In this document: piece by piece, positions 19,731 to 30,716 of the stretch | How positions within the stretch are numbered: the first letter of the stretch is position 1 | How the letters are laid out: each line of letters begins with the position of its first letter | Assembly (NCBI RefSeq): GCF_000275845.1 | Contig: NW_006766887.1 | Location: 1,136,770 to 1,200,769, forward strand | From: Dichomitus squalens LYAD-421 SS1 | Lineage: Eukaryota; Basidiomycota; Agaricomycetes; Polyporales; Polyporaceae | Direction: 5' to 3' | Length of the DNA stretch: 64,000 nt | Made by a program: the position numbers and the translations under genes | Notes under the pieces: model-generated | Seen by the model: only the letters and a program-made list of their open reading frames with translations | The model's database searches: none | Told to the model about the DNA's origin: nothing

Positions 19731-21854
19731 ATACGATTACTTGATACTAGCACTGGCCAATTTGCTCATGTTCTCGACCCGTACGATATCGAATACGCCA
19801 TCTTAATACATACATGGGATCCGCGCGGCGAACAGACATATCAGGCTGTCAAGCACATCCAGACGTCCTCCGTACTTCGCCTGGAAACTCTGCTCGTCTG
19901 GACCTCCTTGGAGATCTGGTGGCGACTTATCTTCGTCGTCTCCTCCCTCACTCCAGCACTTCAGATCTTGTCTCATGTCGACCTCGCCCTCTTGCGTCTC
20001 TCCCGCACGATGTGGTGGATCCGAACGAACATCGGCTACTACATGGCCTCCGCCGTTCGCTACACGATTCTATGTTTCCCTTTCCTACCTGCCCTGCGCG
20101 TCCCTCGCAGGCGACCCTTCCGCCAATTCTCCCTCCTCCCTCTGTACGCCTACGCACGAATATCCTCTCCATGGCATGAGCGAGCGAAAATGGTCCGAGA
20201 ATACGCACAGCGGATTCGCTCAGGGAACTCGAGGCAGCTCTCCCCGAGGCTTAGCAGTAAGATCAGAGGCGCGTGCCTGATTGCAAGGCAGTACGGACAC
20301 CGCCTTATCTGAATCGACTCGTGCTGCATCGACAAGACGAGCAGCACGGAGCTTTCTGAGGCCATAAATTCGATGTACGCTTGGTATCGCTTAGCCACAG
20401 TCTGCTATGCGTTCCTGCCGGACGTTGACGGCGTCGATCCACTTGGAAGTGTATTCAGCCTCAGCGAGCAACTCAAGATGATAGTGCAGAGTCGTTGGTT
20501 CGCACGTGGGTGGACTCTGCAAGAGCTCATCGCACCAGCTAACGTTGTCTTCCTTTCTCGAAATTGGCACTTCTTGGGGACGAATGCGTTGTTGGCAGAT
20601 GCAATAGAAAAGGCTACTGGCATTGTTCGAGGGATTCTACTCCACCAGGTTGCATTAGATCAAGTCGGCGTTGCTACACATATGTCTTGGGCGGCGAGGC
20701 GACGAACCACCAGGATCGAGGACGAGGCGTACTCTCTACTTGGGATCTTCGGGATCAACATGCCCACTCTCTATGGAGAGTGCCGTCACGCATTTGTTCG
20801 GCTGCAGGAAGAGATCCTGGAACGTATATACCAGACCAGATGCTCTTCACGTGGGGTCGGCGCTACCCTGCGTATCTGTCGACCCCATCTTCTCCCTCCG
20901 ACGCTTCTCTGGTTACCACCATACAACACCGAAAGGACGCATCCTTCTTCGCACTCTCCCCTACCTCATTTGCGCATTCAGAAGGCCTCCGTGCTGTCGA
21001 TCATCCAGCCTTTGCTCGACGGCTTGGTCTCTCGTACCTCGACCCTCCTACTCACACGTCTACTCCGTTTGGCTTGCACACCCGCCTTCCTCTCATACCA
21101 GCCTCACACTTCCTTCCACAACACATTCTCGCGACGAGCGTGCGATCTGGTCTCAACGACTACACCGCTGTCTTCCTCGCTGTCTTTGCATGTGAACCTG
21201 TTGATCTGGAAGGAGGCCTCATATCCTTTCTTTGTGTCGTCGATGACATCAATACGAACTTCTCGTATGCGAAAAGGCTCGCGTTCTCCCTTCGCCCCGT
21301 ACGCGATGACCCTTTCTATTCTGACGTCATTGTCACCCTATCTCCCGCCCAGCTCAAATCCTGCCCTGTGTCTCTGAAAACAACTTACATCCCGACGGTG
21401 GCACCTCAGTCGCTCGAGCCCAGTTCTACCCTCAGGCAGCTATCTTTTGACGTCCCCCTCGCGACATGGGGCTATACCATCTCTCATGAACCAATGCCGA
21501 CAGCACCTCGTCCTCTCGAAGGGCGAGGACCACCTTCACGTCCGCGCTGGAGCCGGCTGGGAGAAAGCACGGCATCGGAGTCTAGGGCGACACTGGATCA
21601 AAGTACCAGTATGGGTCACATACGTTCGCAAAGAGGATGAATCATCAAGACCTTCAGCACTGAACAGCTTGCCTGCGCCGCGTAGGCTGCCCCCAACCGC
21701 TACGCTCTGGGCGGGAGACTCGTCGCGGAACCATACCTCATACGAGTTCAGTGCGTTGGATGGACACCGCATGGTCTTGCGCGTTCGACTCGCGCGTCGA
21801 GCACACGAGGAGTCGACGCGCTGCTTGGATCTGGACATAGCGGAGGTTGTATAG
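19731..21854 (+). pseudogene. decayed HET-domain gene
   Basis: HET-domain proteins mediate heterokaryon incompatibility and are abundant in Agaricomycetes. The domain is easy to follow here: IRLLDTSTGQF, YAILIHTWDPRGEQTYQAV, LSPRLSSKIRGACLIARQYG, IDSCCIDKTSSTELSEAINS, SRWFARGWTLQELIAP, RIEDEAYSLLGIFGINMPTL, HAFVRLQEEILERI. Four lesions are visible. The expected ATG is ATA (19731). A TGA at 20310-20312 replaces the invariant Trp before IDSCCID. A two-base TA gain in GTATATACC (about 20824-20832) shifts the frame before PDQMLFTWGRR. A further shift near 21490-21510 is needed to reach SKGEDHLHVRAGAG. The 300 bp after 19880 also do not resemble the family. Assembly error could explain one lesion but hardly all four. 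Confidence 0.82.
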
Positions 21855-22637
21855 CCCGGGAAGACGGTGTCAGCATGGTTTGGGCGACATGAGATTACTG
21901 TATGTAGGGGACGGGGGGCTCTTCTGTAGGACAGAGAAATGACCACGGTTGTACATTGCCTCAAGGCATTGGCTACAAGGGCAAATTGTGGGGATCCGGC
22001 ATACCTACTTACTGATTCAGCTCTTGTCCGACGCTCGAACCCCTTGCGCAGCGAGAAGCGGCGGAGAAGGACTTTTGCGCTCCACTCCATCGCGGCATCT
22101 TGCAAACACCTCGCTTCTGTATCGGCGATAGAGCCTCCATACGCACGTGGGTGAGTGTACTGGATGATTCGATGATGGCTGGACAAACCTGTCACCAACA
22201 GCAATCACCCACGCGGTCTGCTTGTACCCATCCGAATCGCCTGAGAGTTAGCACGACGAGCCCTAACGGCGCAGCAGCAGACAAGAATAGGACGAGTCGT
22301 CAAGAACAGCGGAACGGGTTTACTGGTCGAAAGAAAAGAGCGTTCCCTCGGACGGTGGAGGCGGTGGCCTGCTATTTCGGCCGACCTTGCTCCTACCGAA
22401 TCCGTCAGTCGTGATCAAGACTTACTCCCGCCCGTCACGAGGAGCACATGCATCTACCTCCGGAACTGCCACTGACTCCACACGGTTCGTCTTCGATGCC
22501 TCCGCGCTGTCCACGCTATCACTGTTCAGCCTGACGCGCCCAATAGAGGTGCGCTCTGTGCTCAGCTATTTGTGCCTCAACGGCCTTTCGAAGCCATCGA
22601 CAGGCATCCACAAATGGAGACCATTGCTGGAGCATCA
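21855..22637. other. intergenic, upstream of lipase
   Basis: No gene recognised. Frames of 60-220 codons on the minus strand (21536-22204) mostly mirror the HET relic. Confidence 0.4.
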
Positions 22638-22646
22638 TATATATAA
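22638..22646 (+). promoter_or_regulatory. TATA box of the lipase gene
   Basis: TATATATAA, 118 bp upstream of the lipase start codon. Confidence 0.5.
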
Positions 22647-22763
22647 TGAACGGGTCCAACTCTTGACAATCCGAATCCACCCAGTCACCCCTCTTCGGCC
22701 TCCCGCACTTCGCGTCTTGCGTCGCGTACGTCGCGCTCTGTCGTCTCGCCTCACTTTGTGACC

Positions 22764-23908
22764 ATGGCCTCCCTGCGTCTCTGGTTGTCGGCTGTCACTG
22801 CGCTGCTTGTGGCGAGCGCAAGCTTGGCTGCTCCTGCTGTGCACACGAAGCGTCAGTCGATTACGTCCGTTTCGCAGTCGCAGATCGACTCGTATACGCC
22901 GAGTGCGTGGTACGCCGCGGCGGGGTACTGCGAGGCGTCCGCAACGCTCGCCTGGAACTGTGGCACGAACTGTCAGGGGAACCCTTCGTTCAAGCCTATC
23001 GCATCAGGCGGTGATGGGTCTGATGTCCAATTCTGTCAGTCACTTGAGGCATCCCAGAGGGAATATATGACAGAGGTACTAATTTGGGGTGTCTACAGGG
23101 TTTGTTGGGTATGATCCCACTCTCCAGACTGTCGTTGTTTCCATCCAGGGAACCAAACCTTCGGCGATGTGAGTCCTTCACCTCTGTCGGTGCGACCTGC
23201 ACTGACACGAATTCCAGTATACCTCTTATCACGGACGGTGATATCGAATTGGTAAACCTGGACTCAACGCTCTTCCCTGGCCTTGATTCCTCTATCGAGG
23301 CGCACAAGGGCTTCGCCGACGCGCACGCCGAGTAAGCACAGCCTTGTCATAATGTCGTGTCCCGAAATACCGACCCTCGGCGTAGTTCAGCAACCGACGT
23401 TCTCGCAGCTGTGCAGCAAACGATGAGTCTGTTCAACACCTCGGACGTCCTCGTCACCGGCCACTCGCTCGGTATGTCGCCCTCTAACCAAGCTGCCCTA
23501 AACGCAACACGCGTGCTAACACCTTCACTTCCAGGCGCCGCGATCTCGCTCCTGCACTCGGTCTACATCCCGCTCCACGTCCCTTCGGCGAAGGTTACTT
23601 TCGTCGGCTACGGCCTCCCTCGCGTCGGCAACCAGCAGTTCGCGGACTACGTCGACGCGCATGATGCCATCACCTCCGTCACGCACATAAACAACAAGGA
23701 GGACCCGATCCCGATCCTGCCTGGGCGCTTCCTCGGCTTCCACCACCCCTCGGGCGAGATCCATATCCAGGACTCGGGCGCGTGGCTGGCGTGCCCGGGG
23801 CAGGACAACACCGACTCGGAGTGCATCGTGGGCGATGTCTCGAGCATTTTCGATGGCGACGAGAGCGATCACGACGGGCCATACAATGGGGTGGACATGA
23901 ACTGCTAA
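22764..23908 (+). CDS. secreted class 3 lipase
   Basis: Five exons with consistent phase: 22764-23034, 23099-23168, 23218-23331, 23386-23471, 23535-23908, coding for 304 residues, normal for fungal class 3 (PF01764-type) lipases. Residues 1-21 are a signal peptide (LWLSAVTALLVASASLA) followed by a likely KR processing site (HTKRQ). The nucleophile sits in VTGHSLGAA, split by the last intron at HSLG. The catalytic Asp is likely in NNKEDPIPILPG and the His in FHHPSGEIHI. YGLPRVGNQQFADYV is also family-typical. The cysteines near each end may pair. It would hydrolyse acylglycerols or similar esters outside the cell. All key residues are present and no damage is seen. Confidence 0.92.
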
Positions 23909-24040
23909 CCGTGCGTTGAAGCTTTCATGATGGGGTATGGTCGAGAGGACTGGGGCCATTCCGTTGTATTATGTGAGCGTGTAAGGTACATATTACACGG
24001 GATACAAATGACGCGATACACGGTTCTATTCGATGCTGAC

Positions 24041-26123
24041 CTATTCTTTGGCGAGGAAAGCGTCCATACACTCCAATATGAGCCGTTTGGCGTTAGCTGA
24101 CTGAGGCTTGATGTCGAACTGATACATCTTTGGATGCCTAGGTGGTCCATCCCCTATGTGAGCGCGCGGGAGTAGTGCGAAAAGAGGAAGTCTCACGATA
24201 GCATGCTCTCCGTGCTGAACTCGTACTCGATCTTCATCCGATGCCCATCCTCGCCTATAGGGGGCTGGATATGATAGACGTGCAGGATCGACGCGCATGT
24301 GATGAACAGGGAAGCGTCGGCGAGATGTCGACCTGGACATATCCTAGAATAGGGTTTCGGGACCATCAATAAAGGACAGGTATGTCGAATGAAGCTGGAC
24401 CTGCCTCCTGCCAAATCCGAAGGCAAAGTCAATGGGATCCCTCTCAGGGAACTTTGACTCCCCTACACGGTCAAGGAAACGTTCTGGCTTGAAGCTGAGG
24501 GGATCAGAGTACTCATCGGGGTCCCTGGACATGGCCCTTGGTACCGCGAGCATTAGCTTGAGCGCTCCGCATACGGATGTGTCGGCGACATACCAGACGT
24601 TAGGGCATACGATGGTTCCTTCGGGGATGAAGTACCCATTGTACACCTCGCCAGACGTAGTTCGATGCGGAACTCCCAAGGGGAGGACGATGTGGAAACG
24701 CAGGACCTCTTTGACGAGAGCGTTGATGAAAGGTAGATGTGGGCGGTCTGTAAAATCGGGAAGACGATTCTGGCCCACGACGGCATCGAGTTCCTCTTGT
24801 GCTCGAAGCTGTATTTCGGGGTGCAAGGCCATCAGTAAGACAAAAGCATGAGTGACGGCGTTGGTCTGTCATGAATGTCAACGTTTTGTCTGTACGTATC
24901 TAAAAAAAGCCGGGTACAGACAGTTTCGACACCCGCTAAGTAGGCCCAATAGTCAATTATACTAGTCGTTCAACTTCGTAAGATGAAACTGACCTATGTA
25001 TGCGCTTGCCGAGACGCCACGGCACATAGTTTGCGTTTCATTGTGGGATAAATCTTCCAGGCTTGTGCTGCTCTCTAATATTTTGGTAGCCACCGTGTCC
25101 TGAGCGCAACCTTCCTCCTATGGATACTATGAGATTCATCGCCCGGCTATAATATCCCGCAAGGTCGATTTACCTTCGCCTTCACAGATGCGTGGTGTAA
25201 GCTGTCTAGGATCATATGTATGTCGCTCTTAGCCTTCAATGCATAACGCTTGAACTGCATTCCAGGAAGCCACGCTGGGAGATACCGCAGGAATGGGATA
25301 GCCTCCACGAGATACCTGCCCGGGACTGCGATATCTTCCGACACTTCCCGGATCCGCTCCACCATTGCGAAGTACCGATCGTCCGGCCGAGTGACTTCGA
25401 GGCCGTAGACGAGCTGCATAAGAGTGGAGGCAAACGTACTAACATAGAGGTCAGTACCGTGTTCACGCTCATAGGCGAGAGTACAGTAGTATGTCTCGGA
25501 CATACAAATCAAGAATGGCGGATAGGTCCTGAGATGATTCAAGAATTCTGCATAACATGCGTCGTGTAGCCTCGAGTTGGACTGATTGGTGCTGTACACA
25601 TGCATCAGCATGAAAAGACTGGTGGAACGCGCGGCGGTATCTTCGCCACTTGGGCCCGTAATTCTTGAAGACAAAGAACCAGCTCATGTCGGCCCTGATA
25701 TTTGAGTGAGCAAGGGTCTCGGGATACCCCAGGGAGCACGTACAACTCTACCATCACCGAGTTCGGTCTTCCGGAGAGAGTTACTGATCGTTTGTCCAGT
25801 AATTCATACGCAGCCTTGTAGGTTCCGAGCACCAGGATGGGCTGTCCAAGCACGTTGAGATACACGACGTCCCCTATGTGACCATGTCAACATGTGCCAA
25901 ACAGAGCCTGATCAAGCTTACCGTGTATGTCCCTCATCTTGGCGAAATTACGCCCAAAGTCCCTGCGAGGCATGTCGAGAACGTTACCGATGATCGGGAA
26001 GGCCTTCGGTCCCGGGGGGTAAGGCGGCATCTTCTTGAGTAGACGGATTAGTATCCATATGGAAGGGAGGAGAGTAAGCAGAGTGCACGTGTAGAGCACA
26101 GGAGCACCGTTGGTGGTCATCAC
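24041..26123 (-). CDS. cytochrome P450 monooxygenase
   Basis: About nine exons form an apparently intact P450. An N-terminal membrane anchor (VLYTCTLLTLLPSIWILIRL) is followed by the proline hinge MPPYPPGPKAFPIIGN. Later: SVTLSGRPNSVM; the I-helix oxygen-binding motif AGVET joined across an intron to TNAVTHAF; the K-helix ExxR in VKEVLRF; PERFLD; and the heme loop FGFGRR joined to ICPGRHLADASLF, with the cysteine ligand. The heme loop is interrupted by an intron whose donor must be GC (AG|GCAGGT, intron 24404-24344), as no GT donor keeps the frame. It belongs to the fungal microsomal P450s near the CYP64/O-methylsterigmatocystin oxidoreductase-like group; the subfamily and substrate are not decidable. 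It lies tail to tail with the lipase, 130 bp away. Confidence 0.93.
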
Positions 26124-26939
26124 AAGCGAGAGGGCTTCGTAGCTGCTGGGATGTTATGGGAGTGACAGGAAGAGCTTCTCGGTTTTAAGTCAAGAGGAAG
26201 TCGGGATATCCAATCTGGAGCCTGATGTCTAAGAATTCCCGGCGGGGGACATCTGATGGCAACATGAAACCACTGTAGCATACACGCAGGCATGCTACAG
26301 AGCCACTGGGGAGCAGCTCCTCAGTTTGATGCCAAACCAACTTGGGCAGATGAATTTATCCGGCTTACCATAAGGGCACGAATATATCGTAAGCAGCGGA
26401 AAGCAGTGTGCACTAAGTTCACCGGGGCATTCTCTGACCGAACAAGAAAAGTCAATCCGTGACGGAGATGGCGTAACCGGCCAGAACATGCAACATGACA
26501 GACCTTGGGGCGGGGCAAGAACATCGACATCGACATCCGCTTGCCCGCAAGTGACACGTAGCATAGGATATATATATATATATATGATGTGTTGGTCATG
26601 CATGGGGAACTTGTTTGAAGGTGAAGCGGTTCAGCCTGCCGGTCCTGTCAGGTTTGAGTTCACGGCAGGCGCTCCGGGTTGCCTCGGAGCCGAACTGGTT
26701 GACAAGCACCATCCGCCATGTTCGATGGGCTCAACTTGGGTGTCTCACCCTAAGACCGTCCTTGTGAGCATAAGGTCCGCACCGATCGGGAACAAGTCAT
26801 ATACAACCGATACCTTCGGCCTCATGGCTGCTTGCGACATAATTTTTCAGCTAGAGCGTCTTGCATGCGTTGACCGCACAGCTGATAGCGCGGCGGATGG
26901 ATACTCTGATAACGCGGACGACCGCTCTGGAAGTTAACT
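26124..26939. other. intergenic between P450 and catalase relic
   Basis: P450 upstream region, a short TA-dinucleotide run, and then sequence that may include the lost 3' end of the catalase relic. No intact gene recognised. Confidence 0.4.
26570..26585. repeat. TA dinucleotide repeat
   Basis: About eight TA units in a row. Confidence 0.8.
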
Positions 26940-28100
26940 TATGGTCATGTGTCCACCCCGCTCGAAGGTCGGGAATGAGGTAACGGGCCTGTTCACAGCG
27001 AGCTGGCTGTAAGTTACGCCACGTCGGTATCTGTACAGAGAAATAATCAGCCGGTGCGTACGAGAGGTGGATATAGATGTGATCATGCCCACCGCTGAGC
27101 TTCTGCACATAGGTTCGATACCGGAAAAAGAGGTACGCAGGAGAGAACCCCGCTCGCTCGACCTCTGCGAAGTAGTTCTCGGGGTCAAAATTATCTTGCC
27201 GATAGGACAAAGCGGATTGTCCGCTCTCTCGCCTATCAGTCCACATGCGACAGCGCAGTAGAACTCCACCGTGCGGCCAAATCTTCGTCTCGTCGAGCAT
27301 GTTATAGCGGAGCTTCTCGGCTTGCACAGGCGTCATCTTTGGCTGCAAGCCGACTATATCGGGACTCAGTCGTCGACGAAATGGGCTGCACTTACTACAT
27401 AGGCACTACATGAACTGTCGAGGAAGAATAGTCCCCCTTCTCAATATCCTTAGAGAGGTTGCGGATGCCGCGGTCTGGGTCCTCGCCAGCAAGTCTCTCC
27501 GCCGCCTCAGCGAGATGTTGACAACCTTTTGAGTATGCTTATCCCGAAGGTATCAGCATCATAGTGGTGGATTCAGGGGTCGCACTTGTGTGTATGGAAG
27601 AAAGGGGCGAACTCGGTCGCAATAGGGTGTTGTTGGACACCCAGTCGAGGTGTCCTTTCTCCGTCATACCTGCTCACAACTATGAGCGCTCCATATACAC
27701 GTTGTGACAATGATTGAACAACCTTCACGGATCACGCAGGCTGTCCGCAGTGCCTACCTCGCCGCTGACAGGAGAGACAGACCGTGGAGAAGGGAGCAGT
27801 GTTCCCGACGAGCTTGTACCAAGTCGCGCAAGCGAGATCGATGATGTCGTGAGTAGCCTCGAAGCAGCCGCGCGCTTTGCCTTGGACAACACGCCATAAG
27901 GGGGAAGGTGCTAGTGATATTTTGAGAACTTAGAGTTTGTTAACTGCTCTTCGGATACTCTACGTCAAGATGTGATGTGTGTAAATACGTACCTTACAAG
28001 CGCAACGGTCCATCCTTGTCGATGCGCTTGGCTGCAACGGCTGTGCCACGGACGCACTTGAGGGCGTCGTATAGATAGTGTCGTCTTTCGTGGTGCTCAT
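26940..28100 (-). pseudogene. catalase relic
   Basis: Catalase fragments follow each other in order on the minus strand. A start MSTTKDDTIYTT (ATG at 28100) leads, after a frameshift near 28040, to AAKRIDKDGPLRL. Then come GCFEATHDI, SGEVGTADSLRDP, LDWVSNNT, AAERLAGEDPDRGIRNLSKD, then PVQAEKLRYNML, WPHGG, PIGKIIL, DPENYFAEVERAGFSPA and finally GVTYSQLAVN. The frame changes several times, for example by one base near 27186 between PIGKIIL and PENYFAEVE. Stops interrupt it, and the segment carrying the catalytic histidine is lost: the expected RVVHAKG reads RVVQGKA and the 25 or so residues before it are missing. One intron with good borders survives (GTGCCT...GCAG, about 27365-27300). This is an old pseudogene of a monofunctional heme catalase, with no coding capacity left. 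Confidence 0.88.
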
Positions 28101-28807
28101 GGTGTCGGGAGACAACATTCCAGGGGCAGAGAGCTGGTGCCGAGCCGAGACGATAGGGTAAGGTGCTGTGGATGTACGACTATTGCTCGAATCGTGACGT
28201 TCGATTGTGTGACTGTACGCCTAGCAAGCTTGTCGCAGGGTGTTCTCAGCCTCAGTGTACATCGCTGAAGGCTCCGAGAGAGGGCTGCATGAGTCGCAGC
28301 TCAGCGCTCAGAGGGCGCTAAATGACCACCGGATATTGCCCGCCCCTATTTGTGAAGCATTGAGGTGCATCCTGATTCAATGACACGGCATCCATCGGGT
28401 TAGTTGAGTGGCACTGCGGATTGAACCAGTAAGGATTGACGGTCATGAACTTGAAATCTCCCGTCGGGGCGTCGTGCATGTGACTCGAGGGGTCCACTTC
28501 AGCCCTTACTCAGCGTACAGTCGTCGCTGATTCATGCCGTACGTAGCTTGTCTCCAGTTTCTGCAGGAGCCAATGGCTTCAACTCCGAGTGTCGTGGAGC
28601 TGACCGTGCCCGAATGAACCCGAGAGAGCTTTTCGTGACGCTATGTGCCGGAGTAATGGTCTATGTGCAGGCGTACTATACTAGACAATGTTGAATGGGA
28701 TCTACATCTCTGAGTATGTCCTGCGAAGAGGCGTCAGCGGCACTGATGAAGGGAAAAAGGGCTTCTTACCTTCGCTACTCTTCCTGAAAGCCGCATTCAG
28801 GTCCCCG
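28101..28807. other. intergenic
   Basis: Between the start of the catalase relic and the stop codon of the methyltransferase. No feature recognised. Confidence 0.4.
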
Positions 28808-30322
28808 CTATATCTTCCTGAAGTTTCCCTGCATCCACACTCTGTACATCTTCAGCTGTCGCTTCCGGTTGACTATAAGCCGACGATCGACTCCAAGCTG
28901 CTGGATGGCGAAGAGTGGGTGACGGCTCTCTCCTGTGTGCGATTGGGTCAAGACAGGGTGGATCGCACCCGTCTTCGGCACCGACCGCTGAGTCTCCTCC
29001 ACCGAGAGCGATGATAGCGAGCTCGCTACTTCGGTGAGAACAGGGGTAACTGAACCTGGTTGAATTTCATTGTATAGCTCAGAAGGCGAATACGGCGTCG
29101 GCGACCGCCGAGGTTCAGAGTCATCGGTTGCTTCTGTCTCCTCCATGATCTGTATAGCTTTGTGGACCTTCGAAGCGGCTGGTGCGGGAGCGCCGGTGAA
29201 TAACAGGGCGAGCTCGTCTGGCGCAATGGTGAGTGGGCGACTGATGTTGTCTGAGAGCTATCCTGACCTAGCTCGAAGAAGTACACGCGTGTCTTGTCCC
29301 CTCGGATGTAGAAGTTCTCGTCCAGGAGACGACCACCCTTGAACCTGAGTTGGGTAAGGTCATACCGACCGTAATCTCGGATGAGGACTCTCCCTCCTCG
29401 TTTGAGCAACTGAGAACACCCGTCGATAGCATGCTCTCAAAGACGTCGGGTGGATGACAGCAGACCTTATGCATGTTGGAGACTGCGTTGTGCCATTCGT
29501 TGGGATGCAAAGCGCTCAGGACAAAAATGAGCACGATTATGTCGACGCTTCCAGGTTCCAGATCCGGTGGGAGTGTAGGCGAGGTTAGATCCCAGACGGC
29601 CGCTTGAATTTTCCCTATGGGAGGCGCAGAGTACAAGGGATTGTTCTGTTAGGGAATGTCATTGGTGAGCATAGACTACGTTTGTGGATCCCCACACCTG
29701 GACCAATTTTACTGCATGGTTCGAGTAGTCGTAGGCATGCAGATCCAGCAATGGGTTCTGGTTTGCAGACAACAAGGGATATACCGCGTTACCGGCGCCT
29801 AACAGGGATTTTGAACTGTCCTTCGTAGGCGGGCAGCAGCAACTGAAACATACCACATCCAATCTCAGCGATGGTCAGCGGTCCTGCCTAGGATGCATTA
29901 ATGACTACGCGAGACGCTGACGAAAGGGGACGAGTACGTCGGGCTCGGCGGCTGCTTTCAATTCTGGAAACTCAAGATGCAACCTGTTGTGCAAGGCTCA
30001 AGCGACGGATGCTTCTGGGCAGCGTCGATTGACCTACCATTTTCTGTTCCGGAAGAAATTATTCGCGTTCATCTTGTAGAAGTTGTCCCTACCAAACACG
30101 CGGTAAGCCACGTGTATTCTACGCCTGCATGGAGTTACATTCATACCAATGTCTAGAGGGTTTTACATTATATTTCGCCTTTTCGTCTTCGGGGACAGGA
30201 GCATTCTTTTGTCGCGCGAGAGCCGTCGAGATGATTTCGTCCTGGTCATCTGGTGGTGGGACGTGATCCCATGCATTCTGGCTCCACACTTCCGCTTCGT
30301 CTGTGAGAAATCTTGCGCCCAT
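28808..30322 (-). CDS. TRM140: tRNA N3-methylcytidine methyltransferase (METTL2/TRM140 family)
   Basis: SAM-dependent enzyme that forms m3C at position 32 of certain tRNAs; cytosolic in yeast. About eight exons. The start [20 protein letters not shown] is typical of the family. Next come [34 protein letters not shown] and the SAM-binding motif [15 protein letters not shown]. Then [53 protein letters not shown] and the C-terminal signature [20 protein letters not shown]. Every family hallmark is present, with an acidic, serine-rich spacer of about 80 residues before the last motif. The yeast enzyme carries an N-terminal actin-binding extension that is absent here. It is divergently transcribed from the Rho GEF; the two starts are 395 bp apart. 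Confidence 0.92.
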
Positions 30323-30716
30323 TCATCAGCTGTGTCATGGCGGCCACGGTATTTTCGCAAACCTGGAGCCGAAGGGCGGCTTTTCGGCGGTTACGTCGTG
30401 GACAGACGACGCAGTCTTCGGTATCCTTGCTGACTGTTCGGTGACCGACATTGGCGTGTTTGAGATCACAATCGTGGTTAGTTGCTTGTAAATCCAGATG
30501 CTTGGTATGAATACCGTAGATGAATGGGGAGATGTCGAAGATGAGGAGCCGCGGCCGATGGCAGTGGCCGGTGCCTGGCTTCAGGATAACCGGAAACGGC
30601 AGGCACTGGTGATTGCTGCCGTCCGCGCAGCTCTCGACTAGACCGTCAAGTCGTCCATTACTCTCGACTGTTATGCTGCTCTGACTGTCTCGGCGACGTC
30701 TCGGCACACTCTCATC
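30323..30716. promoter_or_regulatory. shared divergent promoter, TRM140 / Rho GEF
   Basis: The 394 bp between two divergent start codons must hold both promoters. No TATA box is obvious, which fits housekeeping expression. Confidence 0.5.

Noticed and set aside
19731..21854. Repeat-induced point mutation as cause of the HET lesions
   Set aside because: The base changes seen are few and not in a consistent CpG or CpA context, and two lesions are indels.
22764..26123. Lipase, P450 and neighbours as a secondary metabolite cluster
   Set aside because: No synthase, terpene cyclase or dedicated regulator is adjacent; ERG7 is a housekeeping gene 15 kb away.
26488..26937. A 149-codon plus-strand frame
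   Set aside because: Runs through the TA repeat and into the catalase relic; no motif or conserved start.
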